From: Patagioenas fasciata
Lineage: Eukaryota > Chordata > Aves > Columbiformes > Columbidae
Length of the DNA: 64,000 nucleotides
NCBI RefSeq assembly: GCF_037038585.1
Contig: NC_092520.1
Location: 62,392,001-62,456,000, forward strand
Reading direction: 5' to 3'
Shown here: in pieces, positions 26,008-36,828 of the stretch
How positions within the stretch are numbered: position 1 is the stretch's first letter
How the letters are laid out: each line of letters begins with the position of its first letter
The notes under the pieces: generated by a model
Databases searched by the model: none
What the model saw: the letters and a program-made list of their open reading frames with translations, nothing else
Told to the model about the DNA's origin: nothing
Position numbers and translations under genes: made by a program

Positions 26008-26050
26008 CACCACCTCTGTGCAATATCCCTCCCATGGCAATACAAACCAT
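26008..26050 (+). other. Candidate 43-bp exon
   Basis: An unbroken pyrimidine tract (about 25 bases ending CTGCTTAG) precedes 43 bp that end in CAT followed by GTGAGT. All three frames are open. It lies in a 300-bp block (25750-26090) where two + frames and one - frame are open for about 90-100 codons each. No family resemblance was found. A pseudo-exon is the default explanation. Confidence 0.2.
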
Positions 26051-26369
26051 GTGAGTATTCTTCACCCACTGCAGTGCAAAGCCATCTAAACTACTTTAAG
26101 CTAGTTTTTCACTGGAAGTGTATTCATGTACTCATTTCTAACATCTCTGAACACTAATGTCAAGTAAAGCTTTTTGACAACCTGAAGTAGCAATTTATTA
26201 AAATCAGTCCATTGAAATTCAGGACTGCTTATCCAATCTACATGTGATCACTTCCTGCAGGTCACTGCAGAAGTGTAAAAACCATCAATGTCTTAGCAAC
26301 AGCTAAAAGTGGGGAATTTAAATGTTCAGCAGTTCTACCTCTACTCCTAGAGATACCAGAGGTGACAGC

Positions 26370-26405
26370 TGGAAGCCACCTTGCCTTTCATTAAGGTGGC
26401 TTCTA
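26370..26405. repeat. Perfect short hairpin
   Basis: The arms GAAGCCACCTT (26372-26382) and AAGGTGGCTTC (26393-26403) are perfectly complementary over 11 bp with a 10-base loop. One G-T and one A-T pair extend the stem to 13. The stem is too short for a canonical pre-miRNA. No T-run follows that would suggest a pol III terminator. Confidence 0.6.
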
Positions 26406-26854
26406 AAGCCATGATGAACATTGAGCACCAAGGAGTTACCTTTGATAGGGTCTCCTTTGACCAGCTCTTTTATTTATTGATTTACTTTCAGCACTGGTTC
26501 TAGGATGCAGTAGACGTGCTTGGTGTACACAGGTGGCAAAGCATCTGCCTGATCAGAAACCTAAGTGTTCAGTGAATTAAGAAAACAAATGAAAGGACCA
26601 GCATAATATTGCTCTCTTGAGTTGCTGTTAGAAAATAAAATGCAGAACTTCACCTACCATGAAAATTTTATAGGATGAATATTAATGTTATGAAGAGAAG
26701 TAGGGTGGATTTGCATTATGTATTTGACTTGTCCCTGGAGCACAGAGACTGACACAGACTTGTGACTGCATTAACTATAGCTAAATTTTAATTGAAGATG
26801 ATTGATTGTTGAGCATTCTGTTAATTAACCTCTTTATTCTGTATTTTCCTACAG

Positions 26855-26875
26855 AATCTGAAATGTCCTTTCGAA
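26855..26875 (+). other. Candidate 21-nt microexon
   Basis: A branch-point-like TTAAC lies about 30 bases before a pyrimidine-rich acceptor (TATTCTGTATTTTCCTACAG). Only 21 bases later comes a perfect donor, GTAAGT (26876-26881). The length is a multiple of three, and one frame reads NLKCPFE without a stop. This is the architecture of a frame-preserving neuronal microexon. No flanking coding exons were recognised, so a chance arrangement remains likely. Confidence 0.25.
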
Positions 26876-26881
26876 GTAAGT

Positions 26882-28991
26882 TTTCCAGTTTAACCATCAA
26901 AAAATATGGGCATGAGCTCTGCTTACAAAAGAAGCCTTGTAATAGCAATCCAGCAAAAAAAGAAAAGAACAAATGACAAGTGTCTAGGTTTGAGCTCTGA
27001 AATGGTTTAATGAAAATCAAAAATATTTAAATCCAGGCTAGTTTCTAGTCCTTTCAAAGCTAGAAGGCCAGTGCTCAGAAGATCATAAGACTCATAATAC
27101 TGAGGTAAGCTCTCACATGTCCATTTTAATAACCTAAAGACAATAAATTAATTTTTTAAAAAATCATGCCCAGAAGAATCTGGTTTTCCCCACTTATCTA
27201 AATGCAACCAACTTTGTTTCCTTTGGGCTTTTCTTTCTCCATTTCATTTTAGATTTAAAATTAAATACGTTTAACTACAAAATAAAATTTCTTCACTGGT
27301 TCTGCATTACTTGCTTACAGGTTTGTGCAATATATCTTATTTCTCATCCTGGCACAATACAAAGGTCAGATTTGTGATATGAATGATTGACACCATTTTC
27401 CCAGAGTAAGAAAGGATGTTTGTTTCCTAATGCAAAACAGCCTGTTTCTAAATCATGTACTTTCCTCAAACAGTCACGTGTACTGTGAAGGAACCTTCTA
27501 CATACTGTGGCATAGAGAAAGAGAGGGATCCTTCTCCAGTCAATACCAGTCACCACAAGCAGCTGTTCTACATCTAACCAGGCGTTACTCCATCACTCTC
27601 TGGCCACTCCACGAATGGCATCTCTGTCAGTGACAGTCCAATGCAAATTTCAGCACCTTTACAGCGCGAAACAGATCATGATTCACAGAAAACTAGAAGG
27701 AAAACAAGGCAGTTAAAATGATTTACTTGTTCTGGGATGGCACACTGTACCATTCAGATTGAGATTTAGGGCGGGATTAATCTAAACACTGAAGTCATCT
27801 CAATGCTGGAGGACTAAGCCAAGTTGTTTCTCTGCACTCCCTCGGTGTGTGTCCAGGAAAAGAGATCGACACCACCAAACGGTGATCACCCCGTCACAGC
27901 ACGGGTGTCAGAGGTAGGGTGATGAATTGCTTCCTAAGGTACTTATCTCTCTTCACTGACTACAGGGGAAGCACAGACTAGACATCTCATTTTATAGGCT
28001 AAAATTAGGTGAGATTAAGGCTGCCCAGCTACTCTGAAGTCAGACAGCATTTATTTTCCTTTTACTTCATGGGAGGTGCAGGGAGCAGCATCAGGAAAAG
28101 AAGAACAGAGCTCAGTGAGTGGGTAGTTGTTCAATATTTCTTTTTAAACACATCTCTCAATGTGTGCCACATCCATTATTTACTGCACACCATCCGAATG
28201 CTGCACTGAATAGAGAATCCCTCATTTTCTCATGGGCTTTTCCATGCTACTCTTATTGCAGCACTCTATTTCTCTGCAAATATTAATGAATTTATCTTCC
28301 AAACACCCTGGTGGTATTATTATCTTCCTCTCACATGTTGTGAGTGGAGACACTGAAAAAAGTAAAAACAGTCTTCCGATATTTTTTCCCCCAAGTAACA
28401 CACTTTCCAGCTGGATTTTTCAGAGTATGGAGCAATTTTAGGCCTTCATAAGGTTGAAGTACACTTCCTCTTCAATTTTGCTGCAATTATTGGTGCCTAG
28501 CAATCAGCTGTATAGGCTTTAGGTGTTTTAAGATGGACACTGAGAAAAATGTGGAAAAAACAGGGACTGAAATGCCTCCATTTGAGGTTCTCTGCCATAT
28601 TCATAACATACTTTCCAACATTTGCAAGCAAGCAGATTCAGGGTTTTTTCACTGTTTGGCTTTGACTCATTCCCTGTCTGACTGCACTTCCCCTGTTTCC
28701 CCTTCTGGCTGGAAGATCTGTGGCTTTAGAGGCTGGTCGCTGTGACATGCTTTATATACCCTCAGACATAAACAGCTTCAATCCAAGTCATGTCCCAGGC
28801 TGCCTGCTGGTGTGAACAACCTCTGTAAGACTGTGCCTATGAGGAGTGATGGATGTATACTGGACTGGGGACAGAAAGGGGCCACCTACAGGCTGAATGG
28901 AGAGGCCTGTAAACCCATCTTGAGCATCAGACCCCTGATCATCAACATTGCTGGTTCTTCTTTCCCTAAAAGAAATTCCCATGCCAACAGG
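26882..28991. other. Non-coding, no gene recognised
   Basis: AT-rich sequence with no named repeat. A small cluster of about five CpGs lies at 27838-27910. No coding frame of note. Confidence 0.5.
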
Positions 28992-29198
28992 AGTAGAATC
29001 ATGGAATAGCTTGGGTTAGAAGGAACCTTCGAAGGTCACCTAGTCCAACCCCCTGCAATGAGCAGGGTTATCTGCAACTAGATCAGGTTGCTCAGAGCCC
29101 CATCCAGCCTGGTCTGGAATGTCTCCAGGAATAGGACATCCACCACCTCTCTGGGCAACCTGGGCCAGTGTTTCACCACCCTCAGTGTAAAAAATGTC
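28992..29198 (-). mobile_element. CR1 retroposon, 3' fragment
   Basis: The + strand carries the reverse complement of the CR1 3' end. It starts with the terminal GAATCATGGAAT-like unit, then GGTTAGAAGGAACCTTC, then the block around CCATCCAGCCTGGTCTGGAA, then CTCTGGGCAACCTGGGCCAG, and stops after CACCCTCAGTGTAAAAAATG. The element is therefore inserted antisense and 5'-truncated, as nearly all bird CR1 copies are. Only the 3' UTR region is present, with no reverse transcriptase. Short frames over it (29078-29296 and overlaps) are translations of repeat sequence. Family assignment is from remembered consensus features. Confidence 0.9.
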
Positions 29199-29554
29199 CT
29201 GGACCTCTGGGGTATCACAGAGATCACAAGGCGATGTGCTTCACAGCATGGACACCCATCCTGCTTGAGGATCTGCAAGACAAAATGACCTGCCAATATT
29301 TGGCTGAAGGGTGTGAGTCTTCTCTTTCCACAGCGCTGCCTGCAGAGTGTCAGACTTGAAATAAATGCATTGAACAGTACGTGCTCTTCTACTACTTTGT
29401 TATGAAAACAGTGGTAGTAGTGTTGTTGCTGGGATGGGCTAAAGACGCAAGAGCAGCAGCATTTGCAGGAAGAAATTGTATTTTTAACTAATTATGAAAT
29501 AAACAATATTTAAATCACGTCGGTCTGTAAGTCATGCTTGTATTTCAGAACTAG

Positions 29555-29712
29555 GTTGTTGTTGTTTGTTTGTTGTTGTGGGGGTTTGTTTGTTTGTTTG
29601 TTTTTTAATTGTGTGTGTGTGTATGTGTGTGTGTGTGTTAAACAGACCCAACACCTAAAAAATAACAAAAGAGAACCCTTTTTTTTTCCTTTTTTTTTTT
29701 TTCTTTTTTTTG
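29555..29712. repeat. Compound simple repeat
   Basis: Three adjoining low-complexity tracts: TTTG/TTG units (about 29559-29602), an interrupted (GT)n at 29611-29638, and long T runs at about 29679-29711. All the short frames over this stretch are artefacts. Confidence 0.85.
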
Positions 29713-32690
29713 TCTGAAAGGATTGCTGCCAGAAAAATGTTTTTGCCAAAGCTACGATCTGTCCAGGCTGTGTGGCAGGGCTACACCAACTGCATATGTT
29801 AGCTGAATAAGCTTTATTATTTCACTGAATTTCAACTACTTTATTAAAATAAATCAGACTGTTGCACGTAAAAATAAAATTTTAAGAGTTATAGGTAAAA
29901 TTTAGAATAAAACTCTCCAATACCATGATTTGATTTTAATTTAATTGAAGTTAAATCAAAATAAGCACAAACAGTGAGCATAAGTCTTGGCTTGTAGATT
30001 GATAAAAAAATGGAATAGGATATTCAGTATTACCAAACCAGTGGTTTTCCAAAGTTAAATATGGGATAAATCAGAGTCCATTAATCTTCATTTTCCATTT
30101 GACCAAATAAAAGGAATTATATTTTATCAGCCTCATTGATCATTTTTACTATTTACATTTTTTAGCTTGCACAAACCACTTATGTACTGCTACATTCCAG
30201 CTTTTAATGGGAATATTTTCTGTAGGACGTTGTGCAAAAAATAGATTTGACATTGCACTGCTTCTGTCTTCGCAAGTCTTTCTTTATCTCCACATCCATT
30301 AGCTGGCTGTTTGCAATATGGATTTATTCTAGTCTGCTTCTTACACCATCAAGGTCTTTAAATGAAGTTCTGCCCCTGTACATGAAAAGACTTCTTAATT
30401 CATAGTTTCACATTATACAGAGATTAACAGTAGAAGGTTATTAACAGTGCAAGGTTATTAAGAGCATGTTTAATATTATTTGAATGATAGCAGAATCTCA
30501 TGAAATCCCATTTTGGTATGACTTTATTAGCGACAGAAGTATTCAGCTAATGCCATGCTTTTTCCTAGAATGACCAATAATAAATTACTGCAAATCAGTA
30601 TGCATTTTAAGCTCCTTTTCAGCTAGCAGTCGACAATTTTGTGGTCTATTAGAGGCAGTGGTTGCTCAGTATAACCACTGAGATATCAATGCACTTTACC
30701 AATGGCAAACCTAATAATAGTATTACTATTTTTTCGCAGAATTTTATTCCTGGTTCATGTATACTCATTGCAGATACATTTGACAGTTTTTGAGTTCAAG
30801 CCTAGCATTCAGCAGGCCAATTTCTTAAACTCTTATGAGATCCAGATGCCATCACATTTTAATTCAGTGTAATCCAGGGAGGAGAACAGAGGAAGCACAG
30901 AAGCTCTATCATCTAATTTGGTTTGTGAGGTACTAGAAGTGATAATTTCTGGATCTAACTGGGTCTTACAATTAGCCACTTTGAGCTTTGTTACTAATCC
31001 TCAGCAGAAGGTCTTTTCCCCCAGAGCTCAGCAGACACCAGGGATAGCCCAAGAGTGTATTTCCCCCTGCCTCGCCACAGGCATCCACAGGGACACTAAG
31101 CCAACCAGACCTGTGACTTGGAAACCCTCTCAAGATCCCTCAACACCTGTGCCAGAGGATGGTTCCACCATCAAACCACATGTCAGATGTAAACATCTTA
31201 AACTGCCATGACTGTTTATAAAGTAATCATCAGTCTAAGCTCTTAATCAGCACCTACGCTGAAAATTCCATAGACTTAGAGGAGTCAGCTAATACACTAA
31301 GAACATACACCTACACATACCAAATAAAACCCTTCTTCTCCTATCCCAGGCAATACTTTTCCCATAAAGTTAAAAAATCTCACAATTAATCTCAATTTGT
31401 ATTCCTTTGTGATTTTCTCACAACTTTCTTCCAAAACCAACCTAGATGTGCAAATATGTACTTCTTTAAAAACACTTGTTCTAGTTTTCTACTAGAAGAA
31501 TAAAAGGATGATTTGCTGTTGAAGGACAGACTTATTTTAATTTTGTCACCAAACTGTGCTTAACCCTAGGAGCCTTGTTTTAACAACACTTTGTTTATTT
31601 AAATTCTCTGTTCTTGCACAGCATGTGCAGCATATCCAGTGAGATGCTCATAGAGATGAGCCTTTGGCAGCCATCAGTGCTTTTTAATCTACACATCATC
31701 CAGCCTTACTCAGACGAGGGCTGTAGTGTAGTTCCAGACTCTATCATCCCCAGTGGCAAAACCAATTTAATAGATTTCCATACTTCCTCATCCCAGTTAC
31801 TTATTCCCTCCCTTGTACAACAATTGATCACCTCCTTAGCTATGCCCATGTTGCAGGACAATGCATGTTCACCGCCGTGCTCTAAATTAGAAGAGTGAAA
31901 TAATCTGGGTTGAAAAGACATTTTTTTTTCTTGAGGGTTTTTTTAGCTTAGAACACTTTGCTGATCTGATTGGGTAAAATCTTATTAATGACTCTGCTAG
32001 TAGAACTGAGGAGATAAATATCAGTAAGGGAATGGAAGCAAGCAGCTAGAGAGGAAAATATTATCAGAAGGAAAACTGTTCATTGACCTCCATCCTTGGA
32101 TGCTGTGTATGCTTCATTTCTTCCTCTGGAGAACCAAAACTCCTGTTTTCTATGATACAGAAACCCTGCAGTGCAAAGAAATATTGAAAAAAAAAAAATT
32201 TAGTCATACATATGAAGTCCACAGATATCTCAGACCTCTAACAATCCACAGAATACTTTGGAATTTTTATTTGAAAAAGAAAATTATTATTTGGTTCCTC
32301 ATTTTATTGCCTATCCAGCTTTCTACTTGCCACCTGAATTTGCAGCTCTGGAAGAATTGATTTTACACTTTTCCTTTGAGAAACTATGTTTCTGATTCAG
32401 AAGAGAGGTTTGTTCCACCATTACACGTAATGTTTTGTTGACTAGCTTCTTTTTCACCTAGGAGTGTGAGATAGCTGACACAGAACAGACAAAAGCTTGA
32501 ATACACAACCTGTGACATTTATGAAGCTCACAATATTTCTGTACACAGTGCACAGGAATAACCAAAAAGAAATTGCTCAGTTGAGATCCCAACAAGCAAC
32601 AAAAATCCTGGAAACACCTCACCTTTAGGCATGGGCAATAGGTATGTATGACACGTCTACCTAGTTGGAATAGTAATACTTTTAGACTCG
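29713..32690. other. Non-coding, no gene recognised
   Basis: AT-rich DNA. A 17-bp unit is tandemly duplicated (15 of 17 identical) at 30426-30459. The surrounding 30430-30700 has the even, low-repeat texture of conserved non-coding DNA. No coding frame of note. Confidence 0.45.
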
Positions 32691-32701
32691 CATTGAATGT
32701 C

Positions 32702-32939
32702 AGGAAGATGTGCCAGGGGAGGTTTAGGTTGGACATTAGGAAAAGGTTCTTCCCCCAGAGGGTTGTGGAGCACTGGAACAGGCTCCCCAGGGAGGTGTCA
32801 CGGCCCCAAGCCTGACAGTATTGAAGAAGAGACTGGACAACACCATCAGACACATGGTGTGAACTGTGGGGTTGTCCTGTGCAGGGACTCGATGATCCTT
32901 GTGGGTCCCTTCCAACTCAGGACATTCTGTGATTCTATG
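32702..32939 (+). mobile_element. CR1 retroposon, 3' fragment
   Basis: Sense-orientation CR1 3' region. Blocks around GGAGGTTTAGGTTGGACATT, AAAAGGTTCTTCCCCCAGAG, CACTGGAACAGGCTCCCCAG, CACGGCCCCAAGCCTGACAG and GGGTCCCTTCCAACTCAGGA appear in the expected order. The copy finishes with the terminal ATTCTGTGATTCTATG. It is 5'-truncated and has a small internal deletion near 32883, where the usual CCAGGAGTTGG-like segment is missing. This is the best preserved CR1 in the window. CR1 does not make a poly(A) tail, so the A19 run 540 bp downstream belongs to something else. Confidence 0.93.
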
Positions 32940-33124
32940 TTTCCATGAAATATGGATAGCTTTGGTAGTGTGCAAAGAAATATCTGGGTGGCTTAATATA
33001 AACTGGCGCACTACATGCTCACAGGCCCTGAAGAAGAGCAGAAATTCAGCAAAATTAATGAAGGAAATGGTGAAAAAATAGAGAATATTTTAGGCAATGC
33101 ATCACGTGAGCAAAAATAAAGAGG

Positions 33125-33425
33125 AAGGTGAGGCCAAGGGAATGCCAGGCTGGGATGTCAGCCCATGAGAGGGAGGTCAGGATCAGGCCTGGTGAGGGGA
33201 ACCAGAAGCATGCACAGCCTGGGATGGCCGGGCAGGCCTGTGGGGATGGGGCTGGGCTGAGGCCAGGCCAGGACATGGACCCATGGGTCAGCCCAGCTGG
33301 TGGGGCCTGTGGGCAGGATGGGGGGAGCCATGGGTTGGGCAGGGACAGGGATGTCCTTGGTGCCTTCAGGGTCATGACAGGTGGGAGTCAGGTCAGGGAG
33401 CGATGGGGTGAGGGAGGAGAATGGT
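33125..33425 (+). other. GC-rich, CpG-poor, G4-forming block
   Basis: About 300 bp rich in GGGCAGG- and CAGGCCTG-like words, with only two or three CpGs, which is unlike the CpG island. At 33302-33350 there are seven runs of three or more G with spacers of 1 to 6 bases, a canonical G-quadruplex motif on the + strand. The block looks like a decayed minisatellite or an old methylated GC-rich insert. Two overlapping frames of about 100 codons on opposite strands reflect the composition. Confidence 0.6.
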
Positions 33426-33480
33426 GTAAAATAAATCTGCCAGAACTCATTTGCCATGGATTATGGGAGACATTACAATG

Positions 33481-33499
33481 AAAAAAAAAAAAAAAAAAA
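33481..33499. repeat. A19 run
   Basis: Nineteen A residues close to the end of the GC-rich block. This could be the tail of a retrocopy or a plain homopolymer. I saw no target-site duplication. Confidence 0.9.
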
Positions 33500-33975
33500 G
33501 CAAAAGAACCCCCAACCTAACAGATTTAACAGTTTGCTGAACGCAATTTGTTATGTTACTGATATAGAAATAAATAAAACATATTCTACACCTCTAAGCC
33601 ACTGAAAAGCAATCATAAAATTACCACAACCAATAATCACACCACAATGGAAAAGAAATGTGAAGTTAATTTTTAAGGCCTCATCTTGCCCTGTATGTGA
33701 GAGGAGGGAGTCTACTCCATTGTTAAAAAACATCACAGAAAAGATTTTACAGACAAAAGTTCTTGCAATTATGTTTTCATTCAAGCCTGGCTGATCCTGC
33801 CTCCTTCCTGCTCCCACTACATTCCTGATTGAAAAAGAACAAGGTTTGATATATGGGTCTCTTGCTGCTTGCCTTTCCCTCTTATCTCATGGTCTCTGTG
33901 GGCTATTAACACCCAAAGGGAAGATAAATCTTTTGCCCTCTTCTGCATTATATTATGAATAAGTAAAGCCAGTTT

Positions 33976-34094
33976 AAAAAAAAAAAAAAAAAAAGGAAAA
34001 GGTAGAGAGTCAATCACTTTGTTGGTTTTTTGTTTGCTTGGTTGGATGGGTTTTTTGGTTGGGGTTTCTTGTGTTTTGTTTTGGTTTTGTTTTC
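33976..34094. repeat. A19 run plus G/T-rich tract
   Basis: A19 at 33976-33994, then a G/T-rich low-complexity tract at 34021-34094 made of TTTTGG/TTGG-like words. The frame at 34010-34267 is a translation of this tract. Confidence 0.8.
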
Positions 34095-34376
34095 CTACCT
34101 TGGAAAAAATAGGATCTCATTTTTACTGGAAGATTTTCTGAAGGACTGAAGAGCTCTACATCTGTCACAGCAGAGGGATGGGCAGTGGATTTCACAAGGG
34201 TTGGGCATTTGGGAAAGCATGCCTGCCCCAATACCTCCGCTGCCGTTTCCCCGCTCATCCCATCCATGTCTCAGTGGCTGTGTGGCAAAGGAGACTGAGG
34301 AACCAGAGACACTGTTAGATCAGCTTGTCCCTAACAAGCATGTCCATCTACAAATGTCCAAACAGAGACCTTGGTC

Positions 34377-34409
34377 CATAGAATCACTGAGGTGTGGAAA
34401 GGATCTGTT
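34377..34409 (-). mobile_element. CR1 terminal fragment
   Basis: About 33 bp resemble the reverse complement of the CR1 tip (ATAGAATCACTGAGG followed by a GGAAAGGATCT-like stretch). Similarity stops there. It is either a very short insertion or the remnant of an older copy. Confidence 0.55.
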
Positions 34410-36828
34410 GTACCTGGTATACTACTTCCCACTTCATTGTGCTTTCTTCTGAGTTCCCTTCATTCAAATTCTTTATGAAAAGAAAACATAATCTTGCTTT
34501 TCTCCATTATAAACCTCACTTTACTTTGTTTGGATATACTTATGAGAAGATGCGCTTGTTCCAAACTACAGGGTTTAAGGTTTTATTTTGAATTTGAGGT
34601 AAGAATGGGTCCTCTGGTAATTTTGGAGAGCTTATGTTTCATATGAGGCCAAATCACATCAAATAACTAAAACACACTTTTTCTCCAGTGATAGTTTCTA
34701 ATGACTGCTTAACTATAAAACTGAATGAGGAATTAGATGGGCAGTAGAATAACAAAGAGTTTGACATAAACGTTCAAAATGAAAAAAAAAAAAAACAACT
34801 CAGCTGGGAGTGAAGGGGAGGAAAACAACAACATATGCAACCCATTTTATAATTCAGGACAGTCCTGAACATTTCAGCTATTGCTCCAGCTTGGCAGAAA
34901 CTAAAGCCAGCAAAAGGCAGATTACCAGAACTCCTCAGCTTTAGGGTTTGTATGAAGACAAAGTGATTTATTTTGTTGACTTTCTCTACTGAGTTTTATG
35001 TTCTGATTTGTTGACGTATAATACAATTGTGATAATGGTTCCATAGGCCTACTGTAAAAAGTCTTTCATTTCCAGGTTTCACTTTCAAACTGTCATTTCA
35101 CAATATGCTGTCCCTAACCATTCATTCCTGCCTCCCCGTGTTGTACCACCTCCACAGTTGTGTCAACAAAACTGTTTGTGGAACTGCAGTCTAAAATGGA
35201 TCACTGAACTTATTTGGATTAAAAATAACATTTGCTTTGGAGGGGACAGGGCATGGGAATGAGCAACTGGGGGCAGAAAAGGGCCAACTGAGATGGGGGG
35301 AGGAGAAAGGATGGGAACTCATTAAACTAGTCTTACCACTGAGGCTGAGCAATTGTGAAACTGTGAATTCACGATAGTCACCTTTCAGCTAGGACAGCCA
35401 TGCCATTGAACTCTCCTGTCCTCACCTTTCAGCTAGGACAGCCATGCCATTGAACTCTCCTTCCTGTTACATTTAATGCAAACAAGGGGAAAAATTCCAT
35501 GAAGAACTTATGAGCTGTCAGTCAAGGCTACATCCATTCCATGTACTGTTCATACCACACCAGATGATCCAGTAGCAAACATCACTACTTCCAATGAGGG
35601 TTACCCTTGCCAAATAAGCAAGAGCCAGGGAGTGAGTTCTAGCTCTGGTCTTAATCATAACCACAGGTGATTTGTCAGCTCGCTCCCCAGATCTGCACTT
35701 ACCTGTTACATCTTGCTCATTCACGACAATTCTTATATAAAAATGACTAACCTGAAATGATGTGGCTACAGGTCATCAGAGACACGGGGGCTTCAAACCA
35801 GTTACTCATTCCTCTCCTTTTTTCATGCAGTATCAAGAGACCTGGCTGCCTTCCCTTTGCTTTCAGCAAGCTTTAGGTCAGGATCCAGAAACTGGAATGC
35901 CAAAACAAGTTATTCATACTTGAATTTCACACAAAGAGATGTAAGCAACACAAATACACTCATAGCCTCTCTGTATATTTTGCTTAAAATAGATCTGGAA
36001 CTAAAGGAATTCAGGGACTGAATTAGAAACTGACTCAATGAAAAGATGATTCCCTCTTGTAAAAAGTCACCATGATTACCCAGTGATCTGGAATAATAAT
36101 TTAATGACATCAGTATGTCAAGTAAACAATTCCACAACCAAACACTGGAGTGACCCACATGTAATATCCTTATTTATAGCACAATTTTCAACAGCACATA
36201 AGCTCGTAATTAAATGTACCGGCTCATTTGCTATAGATTAATCAAATATCTAGTAAAATCATTGCTAATATGTCATCAGCTTGCATAATTCTTTTGTCAT
36301 CTTAAAATATTATTTCATGTATTTATGTCATCTTTCTTCAAATGAACAATCATTTCCCAGATGCCCTATCAATCCACATAAATAAAAAGCCTAAGTAATT
36401 TGCTAACTTGTAACATTAAGTATATAGTTAGACTTTTGTTATCAAAAGACCCTTGGGATTATGACTAGAAGCAAACTGACTCTCTTTAATAGGAAAATAT
36501 ATGACCTTATGTCCTCTTGTGAAGGAATTATTCTTTACTGGCTGTAGATCCACAAATAGATGTAATTTGCAATCTAGCCTGTTCTGTGCTAGGATGCAAC
36601 CAAGTACAATATCTAAGTTAACATGTCAAAGTCAAGTTTGATGGAGAAAAAGAAGTCAAGATTTTTTGTTTTTCTGAATGTCATGTCTGTGAACACTGTT
36701 GATAGAGTAGTGGGTGGAATTTGTGGGCAGACACATTCAAATGCTCTTACTTAATTCTGCTTAAGCAAAGGTCATTTTTTGACAAGGTTGTGATTGTCAA
36801 TGTTGTAGACCAATTCATGCCCTGTGTG
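34410..36828. other. Non-coding, no gene recognised
   Basis: AT-rich, apart from a G-rich purine stretch near 35235-35315. It holds the 44-bp tandem duplication listed separately. The block 36170-36420 is rich in homeodomain-like TAAT/ATTA cores. Confidence 0.45.
35378..35465. repeat. 44-bp tandem duplication
   Basis: A 40-bp stretch at 35378-35417 is repeated without a mismatch at 35422-35461, giving a period of 44 bp. The absence of divergence suggests a recent duplication in an otherwise old region, or an assembly artefact. Confidence 0.9.

Noticed and set aside
29078..29296. Open frames over the CR1 at 29 kb
   Set aside because: They translate the CR1 3' untranslated region in arbitrary frames. 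No reverse transcriptase motif is present.
35702..35750. 49-bp - strand exon candidate with a perfect CAG-GTAAGT donor
   Set aside because: The donor is excellent and one frame reads RIVVNEQDVT, but the acceptor side has a poor pyrimidine tract.
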